Positions 31,301 through 37,959 of a DNA stretch of 64,000 nucleotides are shown here, piece by piece. This DNA is from Symsagittifera roscoffensis (taxonomy: Eukaryota > Xenacoelomorpha > Acoela > Convolutidae), in contig NC_087067.1 in the NCBI RefSeq assembly GCF_963678635.1, positions 44,121,829 through 44,185,828 on the forward strand, read 5' to 3'. Position 1 is the stretch's first letter; each line of letters begins with the position of its first letter. Below the pieces are notes generated by a model that saw only the letters and a list, made by a program, of their open reading frames with translations, had not been told where the DNA came from and did not search any database. Made by a program: the position numbers and the translations under genes.

Positions 31301-31406
31301 GAATCTGGACGTGAAACATGTGCCCAACTACCCCCCTCCCGACAGAGAACTGCAACTGGCATATGAGGAAATAGCTCGCATGCAGAGACTAAAACTGCAC
31401 AAATAG
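7134..31406 (+). CDS. TMEM135: TMEM135-like membrane protein gene (whole split CDS)
   Basis: The spliced exons at 7134-~7350, 12820-12943, 13551-13663, 14234-14287, 14376-14543, 15313-15361, 20123-20287, 20809-20872, 21275-21450 and 31194-31406 give a product collinear with TMEM135. That family is a multi-pass peroxisomal/mitochondrial membrane protein with a Cys-rich N-terminal module and a Tim17-like C-terminal half. From the second recognised exon to the stop, the exon phases agree at every junction. Landmarks are the N-terminal 'CSVISHPWCQTC', 'FFERQSRR' (family 'ILIERKSRR'), 'CLHPQPC', and the end 'NVRPQYRDF...DKFKHVNRR'. The recognised parts make about 447 residues. The missing exon (about 45 residues between 7350 and 12820) would bring it close to 490, against roughly 460 for the vertebrate protein. 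Family identity is recalled, not searched. Confidence 0.9.
7385..7580 (-). repeat. 'TGATATATCA' dispersed repeat, copy 2 (inverted)
   Basis: Read on the minus strand this repeats the copy at 6527-6670: 'GGTTTTTCTCGA', 'GATTCACGATTGAA', 'TGATATATCAC', then 'GATACCTGAT' and an A-rich end. It begins just after the coding part of exon 1, so the two inverted copies bracket that exon at about 450 bp on the left and under 50 bp on the right. Confidence 0.6.
8145..8510 (+). repeat. tRNA-headed SINE-like element with shared body
   Basis: A tRNA-like head ends in 'GGGTTCGAATCTG' (B box, 8196-8208) and runs into a T tract. The body contains 'TCAAACGGGAAATA', 'TTTTCGGCC', 'CTTGACTTCGT' and 'CATCGGCTTAATGACC'. 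The same body words occur in the same order at 3540-3800, so this is a dispersed family. It does not encode protein. Confidence 0.55.
8654..8830. mobile_element. Foldback/MITE-like element with about 80 bp inverted arms
   Basis: The left end 'GACCGCCCAC' and right end 'GTGGGCGGTC' are exact reverse complements. The similarity continues inward through 'CCTGCATACTCCCC', a T tract of eight / A tract of seven, 'TACTT', and a 'GGCCTTCGAAAAG' / 'CCTTTTGGAAGG' pair near the centre, so almost the whole 177 bp folds into one long imperfect hairpin. No protein is encoded. A second 'GGCGGTCTGA' lies at 8848-8857. The shape fits a non-autonomous foldback DNA element; the superfamily is not determined. 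Confidence 0.75.
8880..9780 (+). repeat. Degenerate tandem repeat, about six units of 140-170 bp
   Basis: A recurring pattern starts with a 'CTCGAAAACTA'-like word at about 8880, 9016, 9183, 9353, 9513 and 9660. It continues through 'CTCAAAT.TGA' or similar, a 'GGAA...TTTCCCTGC' or 'GCTTAAGCGG' word and a 'TTTTTTGA' tract. Units are strongly diverged, which points to an old array. Open frames such as 9415-9633 arise from the repeat and do not look like a gene. Confidence 0.5.
10500..10925 (+). repeat. Dispersed repeat B, copy 1 (inverted partner at 33 kb)
   Basis: This block matches the reverse complement of 32960-33370 over most of its length. Shared landmarks include 'AGCCATACTGAGAAAA', 'ACTTTGACCTCA', 'ATGATTTATGTTTCC', 'AGATGGTTCATGACCTA', 'CAAATCAAGA' and 'TTGAATCCTTTAAATGGA'. 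It has no open frame of note. It is probably a non-autonomous transposon or an old segmental copy. Confidence 0.6.
10935..11380. repeat. Element bounded by AATTAATTGCAATTAATTG-type clusters
   Basis: Two dense clusters of 'GCAATTAATTGATTGTTT'-like words lie at 10935-11020 and 11300-11375. Between them are 'GGGGCGCATTTAGGGATTCGACCCC' and 'GAGGCGCCTTTGGCGCC', which resemble the ends of the hAT-like MITEs elsewhere in the window. The arrangement suggests one repeat inserted into another, but I cannot fix the outer borders. Confidence 0.35.
11653..11725 (+). tRNA. tRNA-Arg (anticodon ACG)
   Basis: All four arms pair. Acceptor GGTCCTG pairs with CAGGATC (one G-U); the D arm is GCC...GGC around the A box 'TGGCCCAATGG'; the anticodon stem TCTGA pairs with TCAGG around loop CTACGAA; the T arm GCAGG pairs with CCTGC around TTCGAGT. 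The loop puts ACG at positions 34-36, so it reads CGU and, with inosine, other CGN arginine codons. There is no intron. Unlike the SINE heads nearby it keeps every stem, and it sits on the same strand inside a TMEM135-like intron. Confidence 0.93.
12424..12440 (+). repeat. Solo hAT-like MITE end
   Basis: 'CAGGGGCGGAT' is the end shared with the MITE-like elements at 13929-14146 and 14772-14896. No matching opposite end is found nearby. Similar solo ends lie at 6878 (CAGAGGCGGATTTAG) and 21714 (CAGGGGCGGATTTAGG). Confidence 0.45.
12820..12943 (+). CDS. TMEM135: TMEM135-like exon (FERQSRR segment)
   Basis: The acceptor is 'TTTCTTCAG' and the donor AAT|GTAAAT. The frame needs two bases from the previous exon, then reads NLFGMMTPTLLRL...MAIFFERQSRRYILAFFMGSN. 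It matches the TMEM135 stretch that ends 'ILIERKSRRGLLTIYMAN', a membrane segment followed by a basic ERxSRR motif. The longest open frame at this place (12793-12981) is in the wrong frame. Confidence 0.9.
13330..13408 (+). repeat. Degenerate tRNA-like sequence
   Basis: A good T arm (GGTGG-TTCGAGA-CCCACC) with the B box is present, and the upstream part resembles a D arm ('TTGAAGTGGGAATTGG'). I cannot form a standard 7-base anticodon loop, so a tRNA pseudogene or SINE head is more likely than a working tRNA. Confidence 0.35.
13551..13663 (+). CDS. TMEM135: TMEM135-like exon (AVECVYNRM segment)
   Basis: The acceptor 'CTTTTTGCAG' and donor 'CAA|GTAAGA' are both strong. Entering in phase 0 it reads AVECVYNRMVESKQIRSIKH and then a membrane segment MFVAASAIMGCFF. 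It matches the TMEM135 stretch 'ATETLFRM...VLLFCITAAMYMFFF'. It ends with two bases of a Lys codon completed by the next exon. Confidence 0.9.
13929..14146. mobile_element. hAT-like MITE with 22-G tract
   Basis: The left end is 'CAG' followed by a run of 22 G (13931-13952); the right end is 'AAATCCTAGATGCGCCTCTG'. Inside is 'GGATTCGACCCCCTGC', also present in the neighbouring element at 14772, plus a C-rich mirror tract at about 14110-14120. The 'CAGGGGCGGAT..AGG' ends recall non-autonomous hAT elements. I do not see a clear 8 bp target duplication. Confidence 0.55.
14234..14287 (+). CDS. TMEM135: TMEM135-like short exon (acidic linker)
   Basis: The acceptor is 'TTTTTTAG' and the donor TC|GTTAGT. 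With the carried bases it reads K-SEDDEMKRVSSDIVKPLS, a hydrophilic linker after the preceding membrane segment. It is placed by phase continuity (in phase 2, out phase 2) and by its counterpart, the 'RCKDGLKGF' stretch of the vertebrate protein. The following intron is only 88 bp. Confidence 0.8.
14376..14543 (+). CDS. TMEM135: TMEM135-like exon (variable cytosolic loop)
   Basis: The acceptor is 'CCCGTATAG' and the donor AG|GTTAGC. It reads VIFGNYESETSTEIP and then a Ser/Thr-rich loop ending DSFFKTEIMRKLNIRITR. The start corresponds to TMEM135 'FIVGKEEIPTHSF', and the end precedes the second Cys/His motif. The loop is poorly conserved in the family, so this call rests on phase, splice sites and the two ends. 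Confidence 0.85.
14772..14896. mobile_element. hAT-like MITE, 125 bp
   Basis: It begins 'CAGGGGCGGATTAAGGA' and ends 'AAATCCTAGATCCGCCTCTG', imperfect terminal inverted repeats of about 17 bp. It contains a C tract and 'AGGGATTCGAC', like the element at 13929. There is no coding capacity and flanking duplications are not obvious. It lies in the 769 bp TMEM135-like intron at 14544-15312. Confidence 0.6.
15313..15361 (+). CDS. TMEM135: TMEM135-like micro-exon (second Cys/His motif)
   Basis: With the AG carried from the previous exon it reads R-SKICLHPQPCLQYITY, matching '[22 protein letters not shown]' in the vertebrate protein. The splice signals are 'CCCATAG' and TAT|GTTAGT. Phases close exactly with the exons on both sides. 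A stronger-looking acceptor ('CCTTGCCGTTGCAG' at 15166-15179) lies upstream but opens only 18 codons before a stop. Confidence 0.8.
15820..16860 (+). repeat. Tandem array of three about 360 bp tRNA-headed units
   Basis: Three units follow one another. Each has 'CTCGCAAATAAAA...CATTTGGTGG', a tRNA-like head with A box 'GGCTGAGTGG' and B box 'GGATTGAATCC', and a tail ending in the hairpin GCGAAGC-GCA-GCTTCGC and 'CTCTGTG'. The first two heads start exactly 360 bp apart (15941 and 16301) and are nearly identical; the third (about 16665) is diverged. The head pairs poorly as a tRNA and in the third copy lacks a good A box. This reads as a SINE-like family expanded in tandem. Confidence 0.75.
17080..17400 (-). 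mobile_element. 5'-truncated non-LTR retrotransposon (LINE) 3' end
   Basis: On the minus strand, 17399 down to the stop at 17132-17130 reads ...DTCPNCELAPKTSEHFLFIC... and ends HLRSPNL. The 'CPxC...SEHFLFxC' pattern is the C-terminal Cys/His motif that follows reverse transcriptase in Jockey/CR1-type LINEs. After the stop comes a (CAA)n-like tail (17078-17115 on the + strand as TTG repeats), as expected for the 3' end. Only the last 90 or so codons remain. The exact clade cannot be settled from this piece. Confidence 0.8.
17440..18144 (+). pseudogene. Decayed unidentified reading frame, 235 codons, four internal stops
   Basis: One frame runs without a frameshift from ATG 17440 to TGA 18142-18144, interrupted only by TGA at 17518, TGA at 17659, TGA at 17725 and TAA at 18013. 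A random AT-rich frame of this length would hold about a dozen stops. Composition is protein-like: an acidic/polar first half ('ITRIFVDLPDHLSHVLSEL'), a His/Ala/Asp-rich 'ADAEHELDAEHAFYLYHCF' (19 residues) and a Lys/Ser-rich end. I do not recognise the family. It lies directly beside the LINE end but on the other strand, inside a TMEM135-like intron. A processed pseudogene or a dead transposon ORF are both possible. Confidence 0.55.
18150..20120. other. TMEM135-like intron, no gene seen
   Basis: AT-rich intron sequence. The only structure noticed is a reversed copy of the TGATATATCA family at about 19505-19620. Open frames here (for example 18366-18626 and 19391-19645) are compositionally like the surrounding non-coding DNA. 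Confidence 0.5.
20123..20287 (+). CDS. TMEM135: TMEM135-like exon (start of Tim17-like half)
   Basis: The acceptor is 'GACAATTTTAG' and the donor CGA|GTGAGT; it is in phase 0 on both sides, 55 codons. It reads GALRGLSLGYSASFAFNIL...VQTAVFLSLFVSTFR. This matches the TMEM135 stretch 'FIRMFSVGYLIQCCLR' through 'FQLGAFLGSFVSIYK'. The larger open frames at this position (19882-20370, 20076-20291) are out of frame. Confidence 0.92.
20809..20872 (+). CDS. TMEM135: TMEM135-like exon (ILRAFQKRN segment)
   Basis: The acceptor is 'CTGTTTTTAG' and the donor G|GTAAGT. It reads ASACILRAFQKRNSAFVGAIA, matching '[22 protein letters not shown]' of the family, a basic loop followed by a Gly/Ala membrane segment. 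It enters in phase 0 and leaves with one base of a Gly codon. Confidence 0.9.
21275..21450 (+). CDS. TMEM135: TMEM135-like exon (core membrane segments)
   Basis: The acceptor is 'CACATCTCAG' and the donor GCG|GTCAGTAAG. It reads (G)SVSGFSFVFLRSYIISLYVFLKS...YKSEIIYALSVVETIFA, matching '[23 protein letters not shown]...PHADTIIYSISTAICFQ'. An alternative donor four bases on (A|GTAAGT) would break the frame of the last exon, so GTCAGT is preferred. Confidence 0.9.
23180..26950 (+). repeat. Three tandem copies of a 1.26 kb unit
   Basis: The word 'TGGGGACC.GCCTATTAGC' recurs at 23191, 24452 and 25709, periods of 1261 and 1257, and the third copy ends near 26946 at 'ACGAGACTTAAAGTC'. Copies look over 90% identical by eye, differing mainly in T/A tract lengths. 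Each begins with CCTATTAGCATG + GATTAGCATG and about 250 bp later carries the same words reversed (GCATGCTAATAGG + CATGCTAATCG). No frame is shared intact by all three copies, so this is tandem non-coding duplication, not a gene family. Confidence 0.9.
27483..28415 (-). CDS. Gremlin/DAN-family secreted BMP antagonist, intact single-exon ORF
   Basis: A 310-residue uninterrupted ORF. Residues about 15-36 form a hydrophobic signal peptide (RLLIAYFVLISVSS). Residues 37-205 are polar and low-complexity, with NXT glycosylation sites at N41 and N93 and a basic RNNKR at 141-145. Residues 210-294 form a C-terminal cystine-knot domain with nine cysteines (210, 224, 234, 238, 257, 260, 274, 292, 294), in the order and local context of gremlin: 'NRFCYGRCNSFYVP', 'CSACKP', 'KTCRC'. 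The family binds and blocks BMP ligands outside the cell; that role is inferred. Among DAN relatives the FCYGxCNSFY motif points to gremlin rather than cerberus or sclerostin. It lies antisense inside the last TMEM135-like intron. The start is the first Met before the signal peptide. Confidence 0.93.
   Translation of the reverse strand: MPSSNNPNTRESISSRLLIAYFVLISVSSITYRCAEGKAFNRTSLQVENWVEKRDFIYDMDASKDTSHQDFGFSRKVVPSYWSSEYSKAKPVNITSTTSSDFSTVDTSSELFRKQSKTLFDNLQFEDDKNGNDENKKHENRNNKRYPMYTNPKNPRNYGTQKSFYDDPSPMGVSENREVIESYSENYLNQLSSENLAILGRIKTIDKENCRAKMFNQTVSLPGCEQKVIKNRFCYGRCNSFYVPLDGSQNQLRFKTCSACKPVKSQRIAVSLKCFTSPFAKRTVIVEKVKTCRCKAETFQYKNFPQIAKR
28650..30560 (-). promoter_or_regulatory. GC-richer non-coding block upstream of the gremlin-like gene
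   Basis: Three segments (28770-29110, 29240-29450, 30200-30560) are clearly richer in G or C than the surrounding intron; 29240-29450 is C-rich on + and G-rich on the gremlin strand. They contain clusters of TAATTAG/CTAATTGG homeodomain-type words (28830-28850) and a TGTAAACA forkhead-type word (about 28857). The position 0.3-2.1 kb upstream of the start codon suggests promoter, 5' UTR or enhancer DNA. No TATA box or start site is evident, and the motif matches are short. The open frames here (28827-29015, 29236-29442, 29259-29471) look like composition artefacts. Confidence 0.35.
31194..31406 (+). CDS. TMEM135: TMEM135-like last exon with stop
   Basis: The acceptor is 'TTTTGTTTAG'; it enters in phase 0 and ends at TAG 31404-31406. 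It reads ILIWPQNVRPQYRDF...DKFKHVNRR and a 40-residue polar tail. It matches the C-terminus '[29 protein letters not shown]' of TMEM135. The tail (PNYPPPDRELQLAYEEIA) differs from the vertebrate end. A canonical AATAAA signal was not found immediately downstream. Confidence 0.92.
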   Translation: MLIWPQNVRPQYRDFVNDVSGDKFKHVNRRLAAAHWNLDVKHVPNYPPPDRELQLAYEEIARMQRLKLHK

Positions 31407-32950
31407 ATTTATAAAAACTCTTTACACTTATAAATACTTTCTATTATTTCCAGTCTTGATTTTTGATGAAAGAAAGTTTTATCAAACGACATTCAATAAC
31501 TTTTTACTCGTCATATTTCTCGTGCTTTTGTTCCGATTTTCGAAGAAAGTAAGGAATATATATCCTCGGGGTATTTTTGTTTATTCAGACCATTTCTCAA
31601 AAATATTTTCCACGGAGGATCGATCCAATGATATTCATGATCCCGGACGGGGTACACTGACGACTAGACTATCCTGAATTAAAGAGTGCTGTGAAACGCT
31701 CGCAAATAGACTAACGTGACTAAATGAGCGCTGTGAATGTTTGATGCTGAAAATTCTACGGGCCTTATTAATGAGTAGCGAATTATCCCGCACCAAATTC
31801 AATTGAGGCAAGCTAATTGGTCTTTTTTTCATACACGATGATTAATATTCAGCTTAAAATTCATAGCTTGTCAATATATCATAAAGAAAAAAAATATTCG
31901 AGAACAGTTTATGGACAGTCAGGGCTTTGCGCTATGATCCAAGCAGTCTTGTTTCAAATATGTGGCAAGTTCTTTTCTTTTGTTTTACATAAAATTTTTA
32001 AGCTGTAGCCCAGTGACAAAAGCCAACATAAAGGTTAAAGTTAACAAAAACATTTCAACATATAGTATTACTTGACCGAGCTTAACTTTTAATGCTCAAA
32101 AATGATGAGATAACTACAGACGCATTTAAATTCATAATAAAAGAATTCTATAATAGAAAGAATATACACATCAACAAATTCATTGAATATTTACAGCGTC
32201 GAAGTTTTGAATCTTGTCTAAATGTAAAAAAATCCTTACTTCGAAGGACTCCGTAAATAGTCATCTCTAATTTTTAATCCCATATGTACCTCAATAATTT
32301 CTTGTTCCTAGAAACAGTTCATTCAATATAATTAATAAACAATAACTTGAAAAAAAAATAAATGTAAAAAAATAAAACTATTTTTTTTTAATTTGAGTTT
32401 TTGTGAAAATCATCTCCTCGCACCCCTTATGAAGGGCAAAATGATGGTTTTTGCCCCCAGTAACAAATCAATTACGGCTAGTAGCCTTAGTTCAACAAAA
32501 TTGGGACGATTTCTAGGACGGATTAAATATCAGCTTACACGTTAATAACGCGAAGTATATCGGTCGTTATTTGTCCCAAATTGACCAAAATGGCATATTT
32601 AAAAAAGATCAAAGGTGAAATATCTTGTTTTTTTTTTAAATTTAAGCTCAAGACAACAATACTTTTTGAATGATAAAAAAAAATCCGTCATAATTGGCTA
32701 GTTGAGAAGTCGAAATTTGTCTGAAGAAAAAAGCCACCCGAGCATATTTTCCTTCACATTTATTACAAAAATCAGAACAGTAAGCTCAAAGAGCGGGAAA
32801 GATAACTGAAAACTGTAACTGAAGCATCTATGTCTCGTTCGCTAGATGCGTTGGTAGCCTTTTAATAGTTACCTGAAACGCTGAATGTTAAGTGGATTCT
32901 TTTTTGAGGCCTAAAGCGTGGTTATACTTTAAAAACCATTTGACCCTTAT
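31407..32950. other. Intergenic AT-rich DNA
   Basis: No gene is supported. A tRNA-like sequence lies at 31610-31675 (minus). The rest is AT-rich with short open frames of no recognisable content. Confidence 0.5.
31610..31675 (-). repeat. tRNA-like sequence (pseudogene or SINE head)
   Basis: On the minus strand 'GATAGTCTAGTCGTCAGTG' resembles an A-box/D-arm region and 'GGATCGATCCTCCG' a B-box/T-arm region at tRNA spacing. The acceptor stem is incomplete and the anticodon arm unclear, so it is not called a functional tRNA. Confidence 0.45.
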
Positions 32951-32959
32951 CATTGTGTA

Positions 32960-33370
32960 GTCATGATGTGTTCGCATTTATTGAAGCATCAATAGCTCGA
33001 TCACTGTAAACTTTGGTATAGCCATGAATTTTCATTCTAGTTTTTTTTCCATTTAAAGGATTGAATTATAAGACAAGGGCAATTTTCAAAAGTGAATTTG
33101 GCTCATCAATGTAAGGTTATGATTCACTTGCAGTCTTGATTTGTTAGGGAACATGATTCGTCCGGAGTAAAAATTCATTCAAAATGAAGTTTGAAGTAGG
33201 CCATGAACCATCTAAAGATGTGATCAATGCAGGGTTCTAACTAATTCAAACTCAGGATTCAAAAAAGGAAACATAAATCATGTGAAGTCAAAGTGTTCAA
33301 AACAGCCCTGAAAACTCGCAAGTTTTATAAAATCTACGCCGTAGTTTTCTCAGTATGGCTGCTTATAATA
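32960..33370 (-). repeat. Dispersed repeat B, copy 2 (inverted)
   Basis: This is the reverse-complement partner of 10500-10925. Shared words include 'GGAAACATAAATCAT', 'AGGCCATGAACCATCTAAAGA' (here split by small changes) and 'CATTTAAAGGATTGAA'. No open frame is present. Confidence 0.6.
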
Positions 33371-33579
33371 AAATTATGTTTCAAAACTCCGAAATTTTAT
33401 ATTTCGAAACATACAGCAAGTTCACCTTTTTAGCTCAAAACCAGAACAAAAATTTGGGGCAAACCCGTTTTTTTGTCGACACCGAACCAAAATATTGAAA
33501 ACCTTCTAAAGATTCAAAATATGAACAAAAATTACGAAAAGCTGCTAAAGCTTCAAAGTTTTAGAAAAAAATTTCAAAC

Positions 33580-33895
33580 CTGGTTTTCGTTAACACCGAA
33601 ACATATATTTGAAAAGCTTCTAGTGTCCGGCGAATCACGACTGGAAAGGCTTAAGTATGATATATCACTCGACCCATTCCGATGAGTGTTTGTTGTACCT
33701 GATTTTGCGTGAAAGACAAAAAAAGTTTTAAAAAAGTAAATAGCGGAATAGGCCGATTGGAAAACAATTTTTGTTGAAAAATAACTAGAAGAGCAAAAAG
33801 TTTTTTTAGCAGATTTTTGTTTAAATCAAAACTGAAAACAATTCAATATGATATATCACTCAATCTAGTCCAATAATTATTGTGGTAACTGAGTT
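33580..33895 (+). repeat. Two copies of the TGATATATCA repeat family
   Basis: The palindrome TGATATATCA at about 33659 and 33849 is each time followed by a 'T.GTGGTACCTGATTTTGCG'-like or 'GTGGTAACTGAGTTTTA' word, as in the copies at 6527 and 7385. The second copy is cut off by the left LTR of the gypsy element at 33903, so the retroelement probably inserted into it. Confidence 0.55.
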
Positions 33896-33902
33896 TTAGT
33901 GT

Positions 33903-34550
33903 TGTGTAGGTTGAGATTTGGTCTTTTTTGTTGTAGTTGACGTTGGCCTTCCGCGCCTACGCATGGAAATGAATAACTCCGGATTTTCGCATCAGCTTCG
34001 TCCCATGGAAGAGAGTTACATTGTACGCCTTTCTCTCTTGCCTTTCCCAACCAACTCGTTTTTTTGTTTTCGTTTATCTTGGTTTTTCCTTTGAGCTTCA
34101 GTTTCGCTGGATATTTCGAGTTCGTATATGGGTTCTCGTGGTTCGAGTAATGGAGGTTTGGCTCGCAGTAGAATCCTGACCTCTACTCCATCTTTTGCGA
34201 ATACCGCCATCTCTAGAATGGCTGCCCATTTGGACCACTCTAATGGTGGTTATGCCGATGCTTTTTCCCAGAATGGGTTGACAATGAGAGGATTTTTTGT
34301 AGAGCCTGATGGCTGCGCCATGTCGTACCCTTCCATAAGAGAATTTTAAACATTGAATCCGAACGGATTCGCAAACGATAATTCATAAGCGAGTGTAAGT
34401 AAAACAACTGATTTATTGAATCGTTTATTGACTTCTGACCTATTAGCTCAGCCTCTTCGTGCTCTTGAATCGTACAAGTTCAATTTGCCTCCAGAATGTT
34501 TCTCATCGCAGTGAGTTTATATAAATAGACAACATTAGTAAAGTTTATCA
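33903..34550 (-). repeat. 3' LTR of the gypsy element (left)
   Basis: 648 bp, beginning TGTGTAGGTTGAGA and ending AAAGTTTATCA on the + strand, so the termini are TG...CA. It is homologous to 40507-41442 throughout; shared words include 'TTGACGTTGGCCTTCCGCGC', 'TTCGCATCAGCTTCG' and 'GTAAAACAACTGATTT'. The internal sequence next to it (TTCCCCCTGGG) is purine-rich on the element strand, as a polypurine tract should be. Confidence 0.85.
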
Positions 34551-34898
34551 TTCCCCCTGGGAAAAAGAGTAAACTCTTAAGTCCTGTTGGTACTGGAGAT
34601 GACAAAGTCCTTATGGGACTGTTTGAGTTTTGTTGTCCTCGAGGACTCTCTCGCTCTCTCTCCTGTGAAGTTTTTTTCATTTGACTGCTCTTTTTTGTTT
34701 CTTCGCATCATCGTCGTCGTCTTCAACTTGCTTCTCGTATTTTTCCAATGATATTTATTCTTTTTCAATCGCATTGTCTTCTTTTCCGTCTTTTCTTTCT
34801 ATCAGTAGTACTTCATCTTTAGTATCTCTCTTTGGGCTGTCTACGGGGGAAATGAGATCTTTTATCTTCGTAGATCTTTCTTTGTGTTTGGGTTAAAT

Positions 34899-35313
34899 CT
34901 ACTCGAGGAATTTCACGCACGCCTGAAATTCGGGTGATTTGTCAGTAAGTCCCATTTCTTGGATTGGACTTTTGAGGCTCGGCTTTGCCTCTGTTGGCGT
35001 CGTATCTGTTGGTGACACTATGCTGAACTCTTTTTTCTTCTGGCTTTCTTGTTTTGGCATGTCGATCGTTTTGATCAGGACAGGGTTCTCGAGTGCCTTT
35101 GCTAGTGGTGACTGACGGTTTCGGATTGATTTTCCGGTTGATTCGTCGATTACTGTTGGAGTTGTCTTCTTTTGGATGAGCCGTTTTGATAACGGTGCAG
35201 AGTTTTCTGATGTTGTTGACGACTCTTGTTCGCTTGATGATGTCTCTTCTGGTGTTTTCGTTGTTTTGTCTTGCTCGATTGTTTTTGCTTCCGCATGGAA
35301 GCTCATTCACCAC
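34899..35313 (-). pseudogene. Gypsy 3' ORF or pol tail remnant
   Basis: About 135 codons of open frame with a very Ser/Thr/Glu/Lys-rich composition lie between the integrase C-terminus and the 3' LTR. I do not recognise a domain. By position it is either the low-complexity end of pol or a small extra ORF of the element. No membrane segment or envelope-like feature is visible. Confidence 0.4.
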
Positions 35314-35812
35314 TTGGGTGTTCTTGGTGGTGGTGGACCGCCAGGTCTCTTCCCTGTTGGATTGCCTGTCTCCTTGTTGGGCTGCTTTGTTGTACCACTG
35401 CCTTTTCCTTTCACGTTGAATTTCTTGGCAAACCCGTTGTTGTATCCTCCTTGATCATCGGGTGTTGTGGGGTGTTCGACAGCTCAATGACTAAAAAAAA
35501 GGTCCGGATCTCGGACATACTCAATTAGCCATTGTGGCGCGAATGCAAATCCTCTAACTCTTATCAGTCTTGGTTGCTTACCGAGTGTTTGAACCCAAGC
35601 CGTGTGTGGTGTATCGGTCAAAATTTTGCCGTTGGTTATTTTTTATTTTTTGAATTTTGAATATTTTAGAATTTTCACTTTTGTTGCAATTCGTATAGTT
35701 TTTCTTGCCACTTGTTCTATTTGTTTTATGAAATTTTTGTCTACCGTTTCTTGAGTTTCCTTATATCTTATGTTGAGCTTATCTTTATCTATGGCTATCG
35801 CTTCGCTATATT

Positions 35813-36553
35813 TCACACATGGTGTTTGTGGTTGTTTGCTTGTGGACATTTTTGCTTCCACCGATTGGGGCCTGGAGGTTGTACTGAACGTCGTTTGACG
35901 GCGATTTTGTCCTCTGACCATGAGTGTAGGTCGTGCTTGACTTCAGCTGGAAGTGGCGGTTGTGTTGAAGTTTTCTGATCTAAACATGAGTGTTCTGCAT
36001 TTTCCCGACTTAGATTATTAGGGGAGCTATTTGTTGCTAGGCTAGAGAGTGGAATGTTTGGCTTTCTGCCCATGTGAGCTTCAATCTGCGAGATTTTTGT
36101 TATTTCCTTTGGAGTGATTTGAAGTGTTTTCAAAATTTCGGCTACGACCAATGCTAGTTTAGATTGAGGGTTGTTTTTGTCTATTCTCATTAACCCTAGT
36201 CTGCGGTTTAGTGTTTGGATCATTCTTTGCACTACCTCTATTGATCTGTGGTCTTCTACCAGTGCGAAAAGTAGCTTGAAGTTATTATTGTTACAAAATA
36301 TTTGGAATACTTTGGCTCGAAACGTTTGTGCTTGGTCATATCGTAATCTTCGGGGCCCCCATTAGTTGAAATAAAACGTATCATAATTTTGATCGCAAGC
36401 TCTGCTGTTGTGTTTGAAACAACTTTTGCCCGTCGAGAATTTTGACCACTTATCTATTGCAACCAATAAATATACATTTTCATTAAGCTCGTCGGGAATG
36501 GGGCTGGCAAAATCTAATTGAATTTCCTCATCTGGTTCGAGTACTGGATCCAT
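35813..36553 (-). pseudogene. Gypsy integrase core and C-terminal part (broken)
   Basis: Minus-strand 36553-36362 reads 'DEEIQLDFASPIPDELNENV' followed by 'YLLVAIDKWSKF', the start of the retroviral-type integrase core with its first Asp (LDF). 36232-35813 reads 'MIQTLNRRLGLMRID', 'VAEILKTL', 'ITKISQIEAHMGRKPNIPLS', the region after the core's last catalytic Glu, typical of gypsy integrases. The segment linking them (about 36360-36233) is disrupted. Confidence 0.85.
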
Positions 36554-36596
36554 TAGGAATGATTGTTGTTTTCTTTCCTATTATAGGTTTTAGTTT

Positions 36597-37154
36597 TTAA
36601 CCGTGTTCGGTACAATTCCGGCAGTTCTGTGCCATCTGAACTATGGAGCAGTGTATGGGCGGGAACCAAACATGTTGAGACAGGTCCAACATAGCTCCTG
36701 ATCCTGAGTGTGTTATTCGGATGCTCTCTAACACTGTTTGACGGAGTTGAGTAGGGGTTACTACTCGTTCGTCAATCAGTAGGCAGTCCTCTTGTACATG
36801 CAATCTGTTTCGGATGTTATACCAGTGTTTTTTCTATGAAATCTTGATTGAGTCCCAATCGCACTTCTTGACAAAATTGAGTAGTGGTCGCATATTTGTA
36901 TCTTCTTTAGTGGCGGCGGCGATGAATTTTACTCCGAAGACTTTCTGTAATTTATCCCTGAAGAGCGACGTGTCTTCTTTCATTTCTGTATGAGTCTCCT
37001 GTTCGAGTGTTGCGACCAGTCCCTCTGTGATTAGTTCATGATTGGCTTCCAGTTGTGTTTGATGGGTTGTCATAGTCGGGGGTTCGATGTTGGGTAGTAG
37101 CTTCTCCTGGGTGCATTGTGTGTGGTCCGCGCGGCTCACACTGTACTCGGACAC
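36597..37154 (-). pseudogene. Gypsy integrase H2C2 zinc finger and linker
   Basis: Minus 36803-36597 reads 'EDCLLIDERVVTPTQLRQTV', then 'HSGSGAMLDLSQHVWFPP' and 'CRNCTEHG'. This is the HH-CC finger at the integrase N-terminus, although its first His falls in a disturbed 'ITHSG'. 37154-36834 gives an upstream linker ending 'ATKEDTNMRPLLNFVKKCDW', which precedes the finger in gypsy polyproteins. A stop separates the two. Confidence 0.8.
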
Positions 37155-37959
37155 TTTGAGCGTTTCGTTTGGGAGTTCGGTTTGTGTGGTTGTTGAGAGG
37201 GTGTATTTCTCTGTTTGTGAGGCTTGGATGCTGGGATTTTCAATTTGCGTTTTCTTCGGCGATTTGTTCTCGGCGCCGTTTTGGTCGCGCTGAAAATGGT
37301 TTTCGGAGAGAGCAATTGTTTCTTGATTGGGCCCGTCAGTAGCTCTCTAGCGTCTTTGACTTCCGACTCTGGAGTGTTTGTGTTGTTTGCGTGTTGTCTG
37401 TCGTCCAACTTTCGTATGTGGTTGTCGTTGTTTTTCGGCGGTGCCAGTGTGGGTCTGACAAGCTCTCCTCCCGGTCTGATCCACCCTGCCATTTAGTTTC
37501 CTTTCTACTTCTGTTTTCGTAAGGGGGGTCTTCATTGTCGGGGGTGGGTGGGTCTGCTTCATATCGTTATTTAATGATTCTGGATTAAATTGACGGTTTT
37601 TTGAACTTTGTTAACAAATGCTTAACTGAGTTTGGAGTGGTTTGGTCTGATTTGGTTGACCGCTTTCGGAATGTGCGGAAAATTTTAGGTTTAATTGAGA
37701 TTTTTGACGGCTTGTTAGCGTTCTTTTATTTGCCGCGCGCTTTTTGATCAGTCAATATGGTGCTCGATTCTGATTGCCTAGATTGTTCAGTATGATGTTG
37801 TCAATTGTCTCAAGATTGTTTATGAATGATTTAAATGATGTCACTACAAATTTCTCATCATACGCGCTTGAGGTTGTTGCTAATCCAACCAGATTTTGTA
37901 GAATGTAGTCTATTAATTCCCTTTTTGTTTACCACCAAGTGTTCTATGTCAAAGTTAAA

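Noticed and set aside
35176-35528. Val/Leu/Ser-rich + strand frames that look like membrane proteins
   Set aside because: Antisense to the Thr/Glu/Lys-rich minus-strand retroelement frames; hydrophobicity is the mirror of those codons.
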